Positions 17,202 through 26,930 of a DNA stretch of 64,000 bases are shown in pieces; positions within the stretch are counted from its first letter, which is position 1, and every line of letters starts with the position of its first letter. Origin of the DNA: Parafrankia elaeagni (GTDB lineage: Bacteria > Actinomycetota > Actinomycetes > Frankiales > Frankiaceae); assembly GCF_000374165.1 (NCBI RefSeq), contig NZ_KB893750.1, forward strand, positions 171,819-235,818, written 5' to 3'. Both the position numbers and the translations under genes were made by a program. Under the pieces are notes generated by a model. That model did not search any database, had not been told where the DNA came from, and was given only the letters and a program-made list of their open reading frames with translations.

Positions 17202-17842
17202 CGATGTCGCCGCCTCCCTGGGTCGTGCGCTCAGGTGTGCTCATGGAACTCCGTGGAGGCGGGGCAGGTGCCGCCCGCGCCGTTCTCCGGCACGGGAGCC
17301 GCCCTCCGCGGCCGGGTTCAGGTCGGTCCTGGGGCACGCGACCAAGACATTCACCGGCCCGGAACTCCTGCCCCGGATGGACCTCCCCGGACGGGTCGAG
17401 AGCCGTTCGGCCCGCCTTACCACGGTCACCCGCAGTGCGGGTGGGCCCGTCGGGTGGCGGTGGCCGTGTTCAGGCCCCCGAGCCGCGGCCCCTTTCCGCC
17501 TCCCTGTTGTCTTTTCCGTGGGCAGACGCGATCGCAGGCGCCCGCGCGGCGTGGTGCTCCTCACAGCTCGGGTGCGGCGCTGCCGGCCTCATGGTGCTTT
17601 CCGGGCATGGTCGCGGTGCCTGCATGCCCCGTTCTCGGGCCGCCAAACGATGGCGGGACGGCAATCGTGCCGGTGGCGCGTATGGGCTGGGGACCACCCG
17701 TGGCGCGCAGACTGGAGTACGGTTTGCGGCAGTTGATGAAATAGACCGTTTTGTCCGTTTGACAACACGACGTGAGCAAGCGGTGCCGGTGAATGAGTGG
17801 CAACGCGAAAGCGGTACTCCACGGGCGGGACTGAGGTATCCG
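17202..17842. other. 641-bp divergent intergenic region
   Basis: This lies between yccF and the GGDEF/EAL gene. No supported gene is seen. CACCCGCA-G-TGCGGGTG (17427-17443) is a perfect 17-bp palindrome and could be an operator or hairpin. The last 120 bp are AT-richer, with TTGACA at 17760-17765, and probably hold the promoter of the rightward gene. Confidence 0.4.
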
Positions 17843-19975
17843 GTGACGATCGAGACCGAGACGGCGGAGCTGGTGGACCAGTGGTTCGCCGAGATCACCG
17901 CGGTCGATCTCCTGCCGCTCACCGCCGCGGACGCCCGCGCCTGGCTGGCACGCCTGGCGGCGGAGCTCCTCCGGGCGGTGCGCGCCGAGCCGTTCCGGCC
18001 CGAGATCGGCTACGAGACCGGTGCCCGGCTCGTGCACGGGCAGGTGATCTCCGGTGAGGCGCTGGGCCGGACCGTGCGGCTGCTCGGCCGCCAGCTGGCC
18101 ACCCTGGCCCATCGGACCGACCCGGCCCGGCCGGCGTCGGCAGCCGGCCCGGTGGTTCTCGCCGGGCGGATCGCGGACCTGCTGGGCGAGCTCGTACGAG
18201 GCCACACGGAAGCCCTCCGGGAGCGGACCCGGGACGGCCACGCCGCCGTCCGCCGGGCAGATCTCGGTGCCCGCGCCCACGCCGAGCGGGCACAGCGGAT
18301 CTGGCAGCGCAGGCTGGACGCAGTCCTGAGCGGTGCCTCGCTGGGCATGCTCGTCGCCGACCGTACCGGGCGGATCGTCGAGGCGAGCGACTCCGCCCTG
18401 GACCTGCTCGGCCTGGCCGCGCACCGCCCGCCGACGGCCTGGCCGCTGCGTGAAATCGTCCACCCGGCGGACCGGGAGGTCGTCGGGCGGCTGTGGCGGG
18501 AGGCCCGCCGCGGGCGTTCTCGCGCCGAGTGCCGCATTCTGCGACCCGACGGGACGCCGATGTGGGTGGCGATGACCCTGTCGACCACCCAGGGCGGTGC
18601 CGGCGACTGGTTCGGTGTCGCCATGCTCGAGGACATCACCGAGCGCCGCCGGCTGCAGGAGGAGATCCGGCTGCACGCCCGGCGCGACGCGCTGACCGGG
18701 CTGGCGAACCGGACCGCGTTCCTCGACAGCCTGCAGGCAGCGTTCCGGACCGCCGGGCCCGCGACGCGGATCGGCCTGTGTTTCCTCGACCTCGACCGGT
18801 TCAAGATGATCAACGAGGGGTTCGGGTACGAGGCGGGCGACCAGCTGCTCATCGAGGTGGCCCGCCGGCTCGACCGGGTTGTCACCGCGTCGCCGCCCGC
18901 GGGCACCGTGGCCCGGATGGGCGGTGACGAGTTCATGATCCTGGTGCCGGACAGCGCCGGGATCGACGCGGTCACCGGCATCGCCCGACAGGCCCTGACC
19001 GCCCTGCGTGACCCCGTCCGCGTCGACGGCCGGGACCTGCCGGTCACCTGCAGCATCGGTGTGGTCGAGATGGCCGTCGCCGAGACCCGGCCCGCCGATC
19101 TCATCGCCGCCGCCGACGCCTCGCTGACCTGGGCGAAAAGCGGAGGGAAGAACCGATGGACGGCGTTCGACGCCGACCGGGGCACCCGGGAGGCGACCCG
19201 GGGCCTGCTGTCCCGCTCGATGGGCCCCGGCCTGGCCCGAGGCGAGTTCTCGCTCGTCTACCAACCGATCGTCGACCTCGGCGGCGGTGCGATGGCCGGT
19301 GCCGAAGCGCTGCTGCGCTGGGACCACCCCCGGCTCGGGCCGACCCGTCCCGGTGAGTTCATCGACCTGGCCGAGGACACCGGCTTCATCGTCCAGCTCG
19401 GGGAGTGGGTGCTCGAGCGGGCGTGCGAGACGGCGAGGGACTGGCCGGCGCACATGTTCATCAGCGTCAACCTCTCCGCCCGCCAGCTGCGTGAGCCGGG
19501 CCTGGTCGACGTGGTCGAGGGCATCCTGGCCCGCACCGGTCTGCCGCCGGAGCGGCTCCAGCTCGAGCTCACCGAGACCGTGCTCATGGACTCCGGCGGT
19601 CAGCAGCTCACCGCGCTGCACGGGCTGAGCACGCTCGGCGTGCGCATCGTCATCGACGACTTCGGCACCGGCTGGTCGAACTTCGCCTACCTGTCGACCA
19701 TGCCGGTACGCGGGCTGAAGCTCGCCGGCCTGTTCGTCGCGAAACTCGGCCAGGGCACCGAGCCGAGCCGGGACGACCACCTGGTCGAGGCGATCGTGGA
19801 GTTCGCCCGCAAACTGCGGTTGTCGGTCACCGCCGAGGGCGTGGAGACACCTGGGCAGGCCGCGGCGCTGCGCGCGTTCGGCGCCGACCTGGGCCAGGGC
19901 CACCTGTTCGGCGAACCGGCCCGGGCCGACGAGTTCACCGCGACTTTGCTGCGCCAGGCCTTCGCCGCCACCTGA
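17843..19975 (+). CDS. PAS-GGDEF-EAL cyclic-di-GMP turnover protein
   Basis: About 710 residues: an N-terminal helical region (1-150), a PAS domain (about 157-270, LGMLVADRTGRIVEASDSAL), a GGDEF domain (about 275-430, FLDLDRFKMINEGFGYEAGD and ARMGGDEFMILV) and an EAL domain (about 450-700, GAEALLRWDHP, ISVNLSARQLRE, ELTETVLM, IDDFGTGWSNFAYL, TAEGVET). The GGDEF site is intact; no RxxD inhibitory site is seen just before it. In the EAL domain the usual K-I-D motif reads LKLAGLF, keeping the lysine but not the aspartate, so phosphodiesterase activity is uncertain. Start: GTG 17843 has GAGG 6 nt upstream; GTG 17783 or 17789 are alternatives. The cue is unknown. Confidence 0.88.
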   Translation: MTIETETAELVDQWFAEITAVDLLPLTAADARAWLARLAAELLRAVRAEPFRPEIGYETGARLVHGQVISGEALGRTVRLLGRQLATLAHRTDPARPASAAGPVVLAGRIADLLGELVRGHTEALRERTRDGHAAVRRADLGARAHAERAQRIWQRRLDAVLSGASLGMLVADRTGRIVEASDSALDLLGLAAHRPPTAWPLREIVHPADREVVGRLWREARRGRSRAECRILRPDGTPMWVAMTLSTTQGGAGDWFGVAMLEDITERRRLQEEIRLHARRDALTGLANRTAFLDSLQAAFRTAGPATRIGLCFLDLDRFKMINEGFGYEAGDQLLIEVARRLDRVVTASPPAGTVARMGGDEFMILVPDSAGIDAVTGIARQALTALRDPVRVDGRDLPVTCSIGVVEMAVAETRPADLIAAADASLTWAKSGGKNRWTAFDADRGTREATRGLLSRSMGPGLARGEFSLVYQPIVDLGGGAMAGAEALLRWDHPRLGPTRPGEFIDLAEDTGFIVQLGEWVLERACETARDWPAHMFISVNLSARQLREPGLVDVVEGILARTGLPPERLQLELTETVLMDSGGQQLTALHGLSTLGVRIVIDDFGTGWSNFAYLSTMPVRGLKLAGLFVAKLGQGTEPSRDDHLVEAIVEFARKLRLSVTAEGVETPGQAAALRAFGADLGQGHLFGEPARADEFTATLLRQAFAAT

Positions 19976-20027
19976 CACCCCCGCCACCTGACACCCCTGC
20001 CGCTGACGCCCCTGCCACCCGACGCCC
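19966..20027. repeat. 16-bp tandem repeat straddling the GGDEF/EAL stop codon
   Basis: Two perfect copies of CGCCACCTGACACCCC (19966-19997) followed by two or three decayed copies. The stop codon TGA (19973-19975) is inside the first copy. Confidence 0.8.
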
Positions 20028-20115
20028 ACCCCGCTGCCTGACGCGGGCTCGCCCGCCGGCCGCGATGTCGGATTCCTGCTGGACCTGGCCGGCTCCGCGC
20101 GCGAATCCTGGACAG

Positions 20116-21744
20116 GTGCCCACCCCCGACGAGCAGCTGCGGGCGGCGGGCGCCACGGGTCCCGTGGCGCCGCTGCCGGACCCCGAGCTGTGCGCGCGCG
20201 CCGTGCGGTCCCGCGATGCCCGCTTCGACGGGTGGTTCTTCGTCGCGGTCACCTCGACTGGCATCTACTGCCGACCCAGCTGCCCGGCGAGACCGCCACG
20301 CACCGAGAACATGCGCTTCCATCCGACCGCCGCGTCGGCGCAGCGCGCTGGCTTCCGGGCCTGCAAGCGCTGCCGTCCCGATGCCAGCCCCGGGTCCCCG
20401 GCCTGGAACCACCGGGCGGACGTGGTCGCCCGGGCCGTGCGACTCATCGCGGACGGCGTCGTCGACCGCGACGGCGTCCCCGGGCTGGCCGTCCAGCTCG
20501 GGTACAGCATCCGGCAGGTCGAGCGCCAGCTGCTGGCCGAACTCGGCGCCGGCCCGCTCGCGCTCGCCCGCGCGCAACGCGCGCAGACCGCCCGGCTCCT
20601 GCTCGAAACCACGACCATGAGCATGGGCGACGTCGCGACAGCCGCCGGCTTCGGCAGCATCAGAGCCTTCAACGGGACGGTGCGCGAGGTCTTCGCGACC
20701 GCCCCGGGTGACCTGCGGTCGTCAGCCATGGCGATCTCACCCACCACGGCCGGCTCACCCACCACGGCCACCTCGGCACCCACCACGGCCACCTCGGCAC
20801 CCACCTCGGTGGTGGCGCCCACCACCACGGCGAGGTCGTCCGCTCCGGCGACGTCCTCGCTGACGGTGCGCCTGCCGTTCCGCGGTCCACTGCATCCCGA
20901 CGAACTGTTCGGGCATCTCGTCGCGACGGCCGTCCCGGGTGTGGAGGAGTGGCGCGACGGCGCCTACCGCCGCTCCCTGCGGACGCCGCACGGGTACGCG
21001 ATCGTCGCGCTGCGGCCACTGCCGGACCAGATCGCCTGTCGGCTCTCCCTCACCGACATGAGGGATCTCGGCCCGGTCATCGCCCGCTGCCGTCGGCTCC
21101 TCGACCTGGACGCCGATCCCGAGGCGGTCGACAGCCAGCTCGCCGGTGACGCCGCGCTGGCTCCGCTGATCGCCCGTGCCCCGGGTCGGCGGGTGCCGCG
21201 CACCGTCGACGCGGCCGAGTTCGCGGTGCGTGCGGTGCTCGGGCAGCAGGTGCCGGTCGCCGCGGCCCGCCGGCTTGCCGCCCGGCTGGTCCAGGCTGCC
21301 GGCCAGCCGATCCACGACCCGGACGGGGGACTCACCCATCTGTGGCCGAGGACCGTCGAGCTTGCCCGGCTCACCGCGGACGCCCAGGTGCCCGCCATGT
21401 CGGCGGCGCGGCGACGGACCCTGACCGCGCTGGTCGCGACCCTCACCGCCGGTGAGATCGAGCTCGGCGCAGGCGGTGACTGGGCGCGAAGCAGGGCAGC
21501 CCTGGCGGACCTGCCCGGAATCGGCCCGTGGACGATCGAGACCATCGCCATGCGGGCCCTCGGCGACCCGGACGCCTTTCCCGCCGAGGATCTGGGTGTC
21601 CGGCGGGGTGCGGCACGCCTTGGGCTGCCCACCGGCCGCGGCGCGCTGCTCGCCCGTGCCGAGGCCTGGCGGCCCTGGCGGGCGTACGCCGTCCAGCACC
21701 TGTGGGCACTGCAGGGCAACGCGCGAGGAGAGGAAGAGCAGTGA
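20116..21744 (+). CDS. alkA: Ada-type regulator / DNA-3-methyladenine glycosylase II fusion
   Basis: About 542 residues. The N-terminus is an Ada metal-binding domain (RFDGWFFVAVTSTGIYCRPS, then CP and FRACKRCRP: four zinc-binding cysteines, one of which accepts methyl from phosphotriesters). An AraC-type helix-turn-helix follows (GYSIRQVERQLLAELGAGPL). After a Thr/Ser/Ala-rich linker with a 21-bp tandem repeat (20757-20798) comes an AlkA glycosylase domain with the helix-hairpin-helix LPGIGPWTIETIAMRALGD and the catalytic aspartate in FPAEDLGVRRG. It removes alkylated purines and probably activates its own operon. GTG 20116 is chosen; ATG 20065 is possible. It overlaps ogt by 4 bp. Confidence 0.9.
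   Translation: MPTPDEQLRAAGATGPVAPLPDPELCARAVRSRDARFDGWFFVAVTSTGIYCRPSCPARPPRTENMRFHPTAASAQRAGFRACKRCRPDASPGSPAWNHRADVVARAVRLIADGVVDRDGVPGLAVQLGYSIRQVERQLLAELGAGPLALARAQRAQTARLLLETTTMSMGDVATAAGFGSIRAFNGTVREVFATAPGDLRSSAMAISPTTAGSPTTATSAPTTATSAPTSVVAPTTTARSSAPATSSLTVRLPFRGPLHPDELFGHLVATAVPGVEEWRDGAYRRSLRTPHGYAIVALRPLPDQIACRLSLTDMRDLGPVIARCRRLLDLDADPEAVDSQLAGDAALAPLIARAPGRRVPRTVDAAEFAVRAVLGQQVPVAAARRLAARLVQAAGQPIHDPDGGLTHLWPRTVELARLTADAQVPAMSAARRRTLTALVATLTAGEIELGAGGDWARSRAALADLPGIGPWTIETIAMRALGDPDAFPAEDLGVRRGAARLGLPTGRGALLARAEAWRPWRAYAVQHLWALQGNARGEEEQ
20757..20798. repeat. 21-bp in-frame tandem repeat in alkA linker
   Basis: Two perfect 21-bp copies and a partial third encode the Thr/Ala/Pro/Ser linker between the Ada/AraC half and the glycosylase half. 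In-frame unit length suggests linker length can vary without loss of function. Confidence 0.8.
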
Positions 21745-22238
21745 CCCGTCACACGCACACCGTCATCGACAGTCCGATCGACCCGCTCACCCTGGTGGCG
21801 AGGGATGGCGAGATCGTCGGCCTGTTCATGTCCGGCGGACGTCACCTTCCCGACCCGGCCTGGTTCGGCGACCGCGACGACGCGGCCTTCGGTGACGCGG
21901 CCCGCCAGCTCGACGAGTACTTCGGCGGGGGTCGGACGGCCTTCGACCTGCCGCTGCGGCCGGCCGGCACGGATTTCCAGCGGCGGGTCTGGGCGGCGCT
22001 GCGCGAGATCCCCTACGCGGTGACGATCTCGTATGGGGAACTGGCACGGCGGATCGGCCAGCCGAGTGCGTCGCGCGCCGTCGGGCTGGCCAACGGCCGG
22101 AACCCGATCGGGATCGTCGTCCCCTGCCACCGGGTGATCGGCGCGAACGGCAGCCTCACCGGCTACGGCGGCGGTCTGCACCGCAAGAGCCGGCTGCTGG
22201 TGCTCGAACAACGCGCAGCGGGCGTCTCGCTGCTGTGA
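21741..22238 (+). CDS. ogt: methylated-DNA--protein-cysteine methyltransferase
   Basis: A 165-residue O6-alkylguanine-DNA alkyltransferase. The acceptor cysteine is in NPIGIVVPCHRVIGANGSLT, followed by GYGGGLHRKSRLLVLE; the DNA-binding helix region is FQRRVWAALREIPYAVTISY. It transfers alkyl groups from O6-guanine to itself in a suicide reaction. The GTG start overlaps the alkA stop (GTGA) with AGGAAGAG upstream, so it is coupled to the glycosylase in one alkylation repair operon. Confidence 0.95.
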   Translation: MTRHTHTVIDSPIDPLTLVARDGEIVGLFMSGGRHLPDPAWFGDRDDAAFGDAARQLDEYFGGGRTAFDLPLRPAGTDFQRRVWAALREIPYAVTISYGELARRIGQPSASRAVGLANGRNPIGIVVPCHRVIGANGSLTGYGGGLHRKSRLLVLEQRAAGVSLL

Positions 22239-22288
22239 GCCGGGGCCACCCGCGGGCGGGTGCCCCGCGGGTGGCCCAGCGGGTGGGC

Positions 22289-23704
22289 TCAGCGCGGCCG
22301 GCCACGGCGGCGCTTCTCCCTCCCGACCAGAATGTCGAGCCCGAGGTCGTCGGACGGCACCGCCTCGGCGCCGGGCGCCCGACGCGGTGCCGCCGGGACG
22401 GGGCGGTAGCGGGTGAGCGCCGCGAGTGAGTACCCCACAGCCGGGCCTGGCACCTGCGCTGGGACTGCCGGGACTGCCGGGACTGCTGGGACCGCCGGTG
22501 CCGTGGTGTGCGCCGGCAGCCGCACCGGCGCCGGCAACGGCTCGCCGCTGCCGGCGGGGAAGCCCGATCGTCGACGCTGGGCCGCGCGGTACGCCTGGCG
22601 CCGCGCTATGGGAGCGGTGATCGGGTCGATCGGCGAGTTCGTCGACGGCTCCGAAGGGCTGGCCGAACCGCCGGTGCCGGGCTGGCGGCCGCCGGCGGCG
22701 GCTCTGGCAGCCTCCGGGGTTCCGGCAGCTTCCGCGGGCGCGGCAGCGGAAGCCCTCGGGGCGTCCGCGGTCCCGGCGGTCCCGCGGCGGCGCGACCGGT
22801 TCGGAGCCTGTTGCTCGTCCGCGGGCCCGAACCAGTCGAAGGACCTGCTCCGGCCGCGGAGAGCCGTGTTCTCCGCCTGGACGATGACCAGCAGCGCGGT
22901 CGCGAAAGCGGCCCTTGTCCGAGCCTCGTCCAACTGCCGTGACAGCTCGGCGACGTAAGCCGCGTCGACCGGGGGTTCATCGGCCTCGGGGGCCGGCTGC
23001 CCGTCCGGGTCGACCGTGACGCCGAAGGCCTCGACATGCATCAGGCGCAGCTGTTCCAGCTGCTGGGGCAGCTCCGGGTCGGCGGCGGTGAAAAGGAGCT
23101 GGAGGTAGACCTCGATGACGCGCCATTCGATCGCCTTCTCGCCACGGAACTGCCGGCTCAGATCACGTGTTCGCGAGCGTTGGACCTTTGTGGGCTCGCT
23201 CTTGCTCCACAGCTCGCGAGCCACCATTTCGTAACTGACACGGTAGGGGTTGTTCAGCTCGTTTAAGCGAGTGAGCAGGACTTTCTGCGGACCATCACCG
23301 AGATCGGCGCGCGGCCCTTTGGGGCGGGCTCCCGCGAGGGTCACCCACACACCGTCCGGGCGTGCACTGCCAGCCTGGCCGAAGGACGCGTTCGCGGCAC
23401 GGCGTGGATCCTCTCTCTGCTTCGATCGTCCGCGTGCCCTCGGGGCGCCGGACGGCGGGACGGTGGCGCCAGTGCGGTCGCCGGCGGCCCCTTCTGATTG
23501 TTGCGCATGATACGTGGCGTGTGCCCGGGATGGGTCGACGTGCCGAATCTGGCCGGCAGATTCGTTGTCGGGCGAACGATCGTGGCGGGTGAAGTGTGGT
23601 CTCTTCTGGTTCCGATCGGACTGGATAGCCGCCGCCGGGTCGATCTCGTTCGCGCGCCGTGACGAACGGCTCCTGGCCGTGTCGCGCCGTACGCGTTCTC
23701 GCAT
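22289..23704 (-). CDS. actinobacterial protein with HTH-like N-terminal domain
   Basis: Up to 471 residues. The recognisable part (QKVLLTRLNELNNPYRVSYE, then ARELW ... SRTRDLSRQFRGEKAIEWRV) resembles the degenerate XRE-like helix-turn-helix found at the start of many actinobacterial proteins of unknown role. A helical segment follows (ELSRQLDEARTRAAFATALL), then a long Ala/Pro/Arg-rich tail with a 9-bp repeat encoding VPA units (22461-22496). ATG 23704 is chosen on GGGG at good spacing, but the first 120 residues are basic and low in complexity, so a later start is possible. An 8-bp inverted repeat (23544-23564) lies in that stretch. Function unknown. Confidence 0.6.
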   Translation of the reverse strand: MRERVRRDTARSRSSRRANEIDPAAAIQSDRNQKRPHFTRHDRSPDNESAGQIRHVDPSRAHATYHAQQSEGAAGDRTGATVPPSGAPRARGRSKQREDPRRAANASFGQAGSARPDGVWVTLAGARPKGPRADLGDGPQKVLLTRLNELNNPYRVSYEMVARELWSKSEPTKVQRSRTRDLSRQFRGEKAIEWRVIEVYLQLLFTAADPELPQQLEQLRLMHVEAFGVTVDPDGQPAPEADEPPVDAAYVAELSRQLDEARTRAAFATALLVIVQAENTALRGRSRSFDWFGPADEQQAPNRSRRRGTAGTADAPRASAAAPAEAAGTPEAARAAAGGRQPGTGGSASPSEPSTNSPIDPITAPIARRQAYRAAQRRRSGFPAGSGEPLPAPVRLPAHTTAPAVPAVPAVPAVPAQVPGPAVGYSLAALTRYRPVPAAPRRAPGAEAVPSDDLGLDILVGREKRRRGRPR

Positions 23705-24312
23705 CTGCATTCCCCTTTCCCTGGGTGCGAGCGGCGAGTGGGTACCGACTGGGTACCGGGTGGGTGCCGCAGGCTCAGAAAACTGGGTGCCGGGATGCGC
23801 GGCAAGCACGCACAACCGGATCAATCGGACATCTTCGCGCCGATCCTCCCGGCTCCGGCGAGGTGGTGTCGTCGCAATTTCGTCTCAATTGCACGTTGAC
23901 GTGCCAGCTGGGACTTCAGGCTGTTCCGAGGTGCCTCAAGGGTCACCTGGGCGTCGTCGGGCGTCCGAAGCGGGGGTGAGCGGAGCCCGCTCTGTCGCAA
24001 CCGGATCCGGGCTGGTCCGAGCCCGGTGCCCGTCCCCGTCCGGGCCGCCCGGGACCAGGCGCGGACCCGTCGCGGGCGGGTTGCGGACGGGTCCCCGGGT
24101 CGGCGTCCGAACGTCCACGGCTGATTCCCGGGACGGCTTCCCGCCCGTCCTGACGGGTTCCTGGTCCGGACCGGTAGTTGATCGACATGCCGTTCCGTCG
24201 AACGGCACGATCTTGTTTCGCTGGATCAGTAATTGAATTCCGGTTTTCGGATACACCGCTCTTGAATCCGGGAGCGTACTTCTCCGGGCAGAGGTTGGCG
24301 GGCTGAGGAGTA
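23705..24312. other. 608-bp intergenic region
   Basis: Between two leftward genes. No supported gene is seen. It has a short run of GGGTACCG-like repeats near 23738-23770 and an AT-richer stretch at 23860-23920 and 24215-24270 that may hold promoters. Confidence 0.4.
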
Positions 24313-25503
24313 TCAGTCGACGAGCGCGTCGACAACGACCCGGCTTGCCTCCGCCGCGCCGAATGTCGGCGGCTGCGGCCGGCTCTCCGGGGTACCCAGG
24401 CGGACGACGACGGTTCCCGAGCCGGGATCGATCTGCACGATCTGGTTTCCGAGCCCGATAGCCCAGAACATGTCATCCGGCGCACCGGGCACCAGTCGGC
24501 CCTGTCGGGTCGCCGGATCGGCCGCCGCGGAAATGTCGGAGGCAGCCAGCGGCTGCGCCAGGACACCCTCGTGGTTAAGCCACCACAGATATCCGTAGGC
24601 AGCGTTCATTTCCGTGGACGACGGCCCGGTCGCCGCGGTGACCCAGTCGCTCGAGACGATCTGGTCGCCGGCCCAGTCGCCGTCACGCAGCATCAGGTAG
24701 CCGAACCGGGCGAGGTCCCGGCAGGTCGACTGCAGGCCCATGAAGGCGAGGGTGTTGCCGGCGGCGTCGGTCGTCATCGTGCTGTCGTTCATGCCGATCG
24801 GCGCGAAGACCCGCTCACGGGCGAAGTCGATGACTTCCTGGCCGGTGGAGCCACGCAGGACCTCTTCCAGCGTCTGCACGGCCGAGTTGTTGTAGGCCCA
24901 GACCTCTCCGGGCCTCCTGTCCTGGGGGAGCCCGATGGCGAAGGCGGTCTTGTCCTGGGCTTTGATCAGCTCGTCGTAGTCGATCCCGACGCTCCACCGC
25001 CGCCCCGAGTCATTGCTGACCAGGTCGCGAACGGTCACGGCCTCGGCCGGGGTGCCCTTCCACGGGGCGACCCAGGTGGACGCGGAGTCGTCCAGGCTCA
25101 GGTCGCCGTCGTCCTGGGCGATTCCCACCAGGGTGGACATCAGCGACTTCGTCACCGAGTAGACCGCCGCGGGTGTCTCGGCGGTGGCCCCGCGGAAGTA
25201 CCACTCGCCGGCGATCTTCCCGCCGCGGGAGACCAGGAGGCACGTCGACTTGCCCTGCTCCGCCGTGGTGGCGATCTTCTCCAGCTCGGCCGGGTCGAAG
25301 CCGACCGACCGCGGGTCCACCGTCTCCCAGGTGTCACCGGGTACGGAGGACTGGGACGGGGCCCCGGATGGTGCGGCGCCCGTCGACGATGGTGCGGCGG
25401 CAGGCTCGTCGGGCGTGGTCTCGCCGCCGGAACAGCCTGCAGCCAGGAGTAAGGCGCCTGCTGCCGAGGCAAGGCAGAGGGCGAGCCGGGATGGTCGTCG
25501 CAT
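24313..25503 (-). CDS. lipoprotein serine hydrolase (class C beta-lactamase-like fold)
   Basis: A 396-residue serine hydrolase of the beta-lactamase/penicillin-binding type. The N-terminus is a lipoprotein signal peptide (basic MRRPSR, hydrophobic core, lipobox LLAAGC) followed by a Pro/Ser/Ala linker, so it is anchored outside the membrane. The nucleophile is in AVYSVTKSLMSTLVG (SxxK) and the second motif is WAYNNSAVQTL (YxN). The substrate could be a peptide, ester or beta-lactam. ATG 25503 with GAGG upstream sits at the signal peptide. It is transcribed alone, 109 bp upstream of nothing related on this strand. Confidence 0.88.
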   Translation of the reverse strand: MRRPSRLALCLASAAGALLLAAGCSGGETTPDEPAAAPSSTGAAPSGAPSQSSVPGDTWETVDPRSVGFDPAELEKIATTAEQGKSTCLLVSRGGKIAGEWYFRGATAETPAAVYSVTKSLMSTLVGIAQDDGDLSLDDSASTWVAPWKGTPAEAVTVRDLVSNDSGRRWSVGIDYDELIKAQDKTAFAIGLPQDRRPGEVWAYNNSAVQTLEEVLRGSTGQEVIDFARERVFAPIGMNDSTMTTDAAGNTLAFMGLQSTCRDLARFGYLMLRDGDWAGDQIVSSDWVTAATGPSSTEMNAAYGYLWWLNHEGVLAQPLAASDISAAADPATRQGRLVPGAPDDMFWAIGLGNQIVQIDPGSGTVVVRLGTPESRPQPPTFGAAEASRVVVDALVD

Positions 25504-25612
25504 CGGGAACCTCGTTCGGGCCGGAGCTACGGAAACGAGGTGTGACCGTATCCGCACTCATCTGGCCCGGAAAACCAAAAGCCGCAAGACGGGCACTGGG
25601 TGCCCTGGTTGG

Positions 25613-26758
25613 TCAGGACCTGGCGAGGTGGCGGCTGATGACGAGGCGCTGGATCTGGTTGGTGCCCTCGAAGATCTGCATGACCTTGGCCTCGCGCATG
25701 TACCGCTCGACCGGGAAGTCCTTCGTGTAGCCGGCGCCGCCGAGGACCTGGACGGCATCCTCGGTCACCTTCATCGCCGCGTCCGTCGCGACGAGCTTGG
25801 CGATCGACGCGGCGCGCCCGTAGGGCAGGCCGGCGTCGCGGCGCCGGGCGGCGGCGAGGGTGGTGGCGCGCGCCGACTCGACGGCCGCGGCCATGTCGGC
25901 GAGCAGGAACCCGAGGCCCTGGTGGTCGATGATCGACTTTCCGAACGCCTGCCGTTCCCGCGCGTAGGCGACCGCGTCGTCGAGGGCCCGCTGGGCGAGC
26001 CCGACCGCGGTGGCGGCGATGCCGAGCCGCCCGGAGTCGAGCGCCGAGAGCGCGATCGACAGCCCCTGCCCGCGTTCGCCGACCAGCCGCGACGCCGGCA
26101 CCGGCGTGTCGTCAAAGCTGATCTGGGTGGTGGGGGAGGCGGTCAGCCCCATCTTCTTCTCCGGCGGGTGGAACCGGATGGCGGGGCTGTCCGCGTCGAC
26201 GAGGAAACAGGAGACGCCCCCGCGGGTGTCCTGGGACGTCCGCGCGAACACGGTGTAGAAGTCGGCGGCCCCGCCATGGGTGACCCAGGCCTTCGTGCCG
26301 TTGAGCACGTAGCCGCTGTCGGTGGGGGTCGCCGTCACCCGCATCGCCGCCGGGTCCGACCCCGCGTGCGCCTCGGAGAGGCAGTAGGCACCCAGCAGGT
26401 CGCCGGACAGCAGCCGGGGCAGCAGTTCCTCCTGCTGCGCCGGGGTGCCGAAGGTCGCCAGCGGATAGCAGGACAGCGCGTGGACGCTGACGCCGACCGC
26501 CACGGCCGACCACCGGTACGAGATCTCCTCCAGGACCTGGAGGTACACCTCGTAGGGCTGCTCACCGCCGCCGAAGCGCTCCGGGTAGGGCAGGCTCAGC
26601 AGGCCGGCCTGGCCGAGCACCGTGAACTCCTTGCGGGGGAACCGGCTCTCGGCCTCGTACTCGACCACGATGGGCGCCAGCTCGCGGTCGCAGATCGTCG
26701 CGGCGAGGTCGACCAGCTCCTTCGCCTCCGATGACGGGAGCTGGCGTTCGGCGGGCAT
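25613..26758 (-). CDS. acyl-CoA dehydrogenase
   Basis: A 381-residue FAD-dependent acyl-CoA dehydrogenase of normal length. Signatures are GAYCLSEAHAGSDPAAMRV (flavin and substrate loop), AWVTHGGAADFY, ERQAFGKSIIDHQGLGFLLA and AVQVLGGAGYTKDFPVERYM. The catalytic glutamate is in QIFEGTNQIQRLVI. It oxidises an acyl-CoA to the 2,3-enoyl-CoA; chain length cannot be read. Start: ATG 26758 with GGAGG 5 nt upstream; the frame stays open to 26833. No electron-transfer flavoprotein gene is nearby. Confidence 0.93.
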   Translation of the reverse strand: MPAERQLPSSEAKELVDLAATICDRELAPIVVEYEAESRFPRKEFTVLGQAGLLSLPYPERFGGGEQPYEVYLQVLEEISYRWSAVAVGVSVHALSCYPLATFGTPAQQEELLPRLLSGDLLGAYCLSEAHAGSDPAAMRVTATPTDSGYVLNGTKAWVTHGGAADFYTVFARTSQDTRGGVSCFLVDADSPAIRFHPPEKKMGLTASPTTQISFDDTPVPASRLVGERGQGLSIALSALDSGRLGIAATAVGLAQRALDDAVAYARERQAFGKSIIDHQGLGFLLADMAAAVESARATTLAAARRRDAGLPYGRAASIAKLVATDAAMKVTEDAVQVLGGAGYTKDFPVERYMREAKVMQIFEGTNQIQRLVISRHLARS

Positions 26759-26930
26759 CGTGACCTCCGGTGCGTCGGCGGCGACCGCCGCGGACTCCGG
26801 GCGTACCGGGGTCCGCGGCGATCCGGCGTCCATGTCGGAACGTGGGACCGCAGTAGTTTTGTACCGCGATTCGGCGGCCCGTGACGGGCCTGCCGGAACC
26901 GGAGCCAGGACGCGTGGGCCGGTCGACGGA

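Noticed and set aside
17561-20029. 822-codon leftward frame opposite the GGDEF/EAL gene
   Set aside because: Mirror frame of a gene with intact PAS, GGDEF and EAL motifs; the translation shows no family.
24313-25503. Calling the serine hydrolase a true beta-lactamase
   Set aside because: SxxK and YxN motifs are shared with esterases and peptidases of the same fold; I could not identify a clear third motif to decide.
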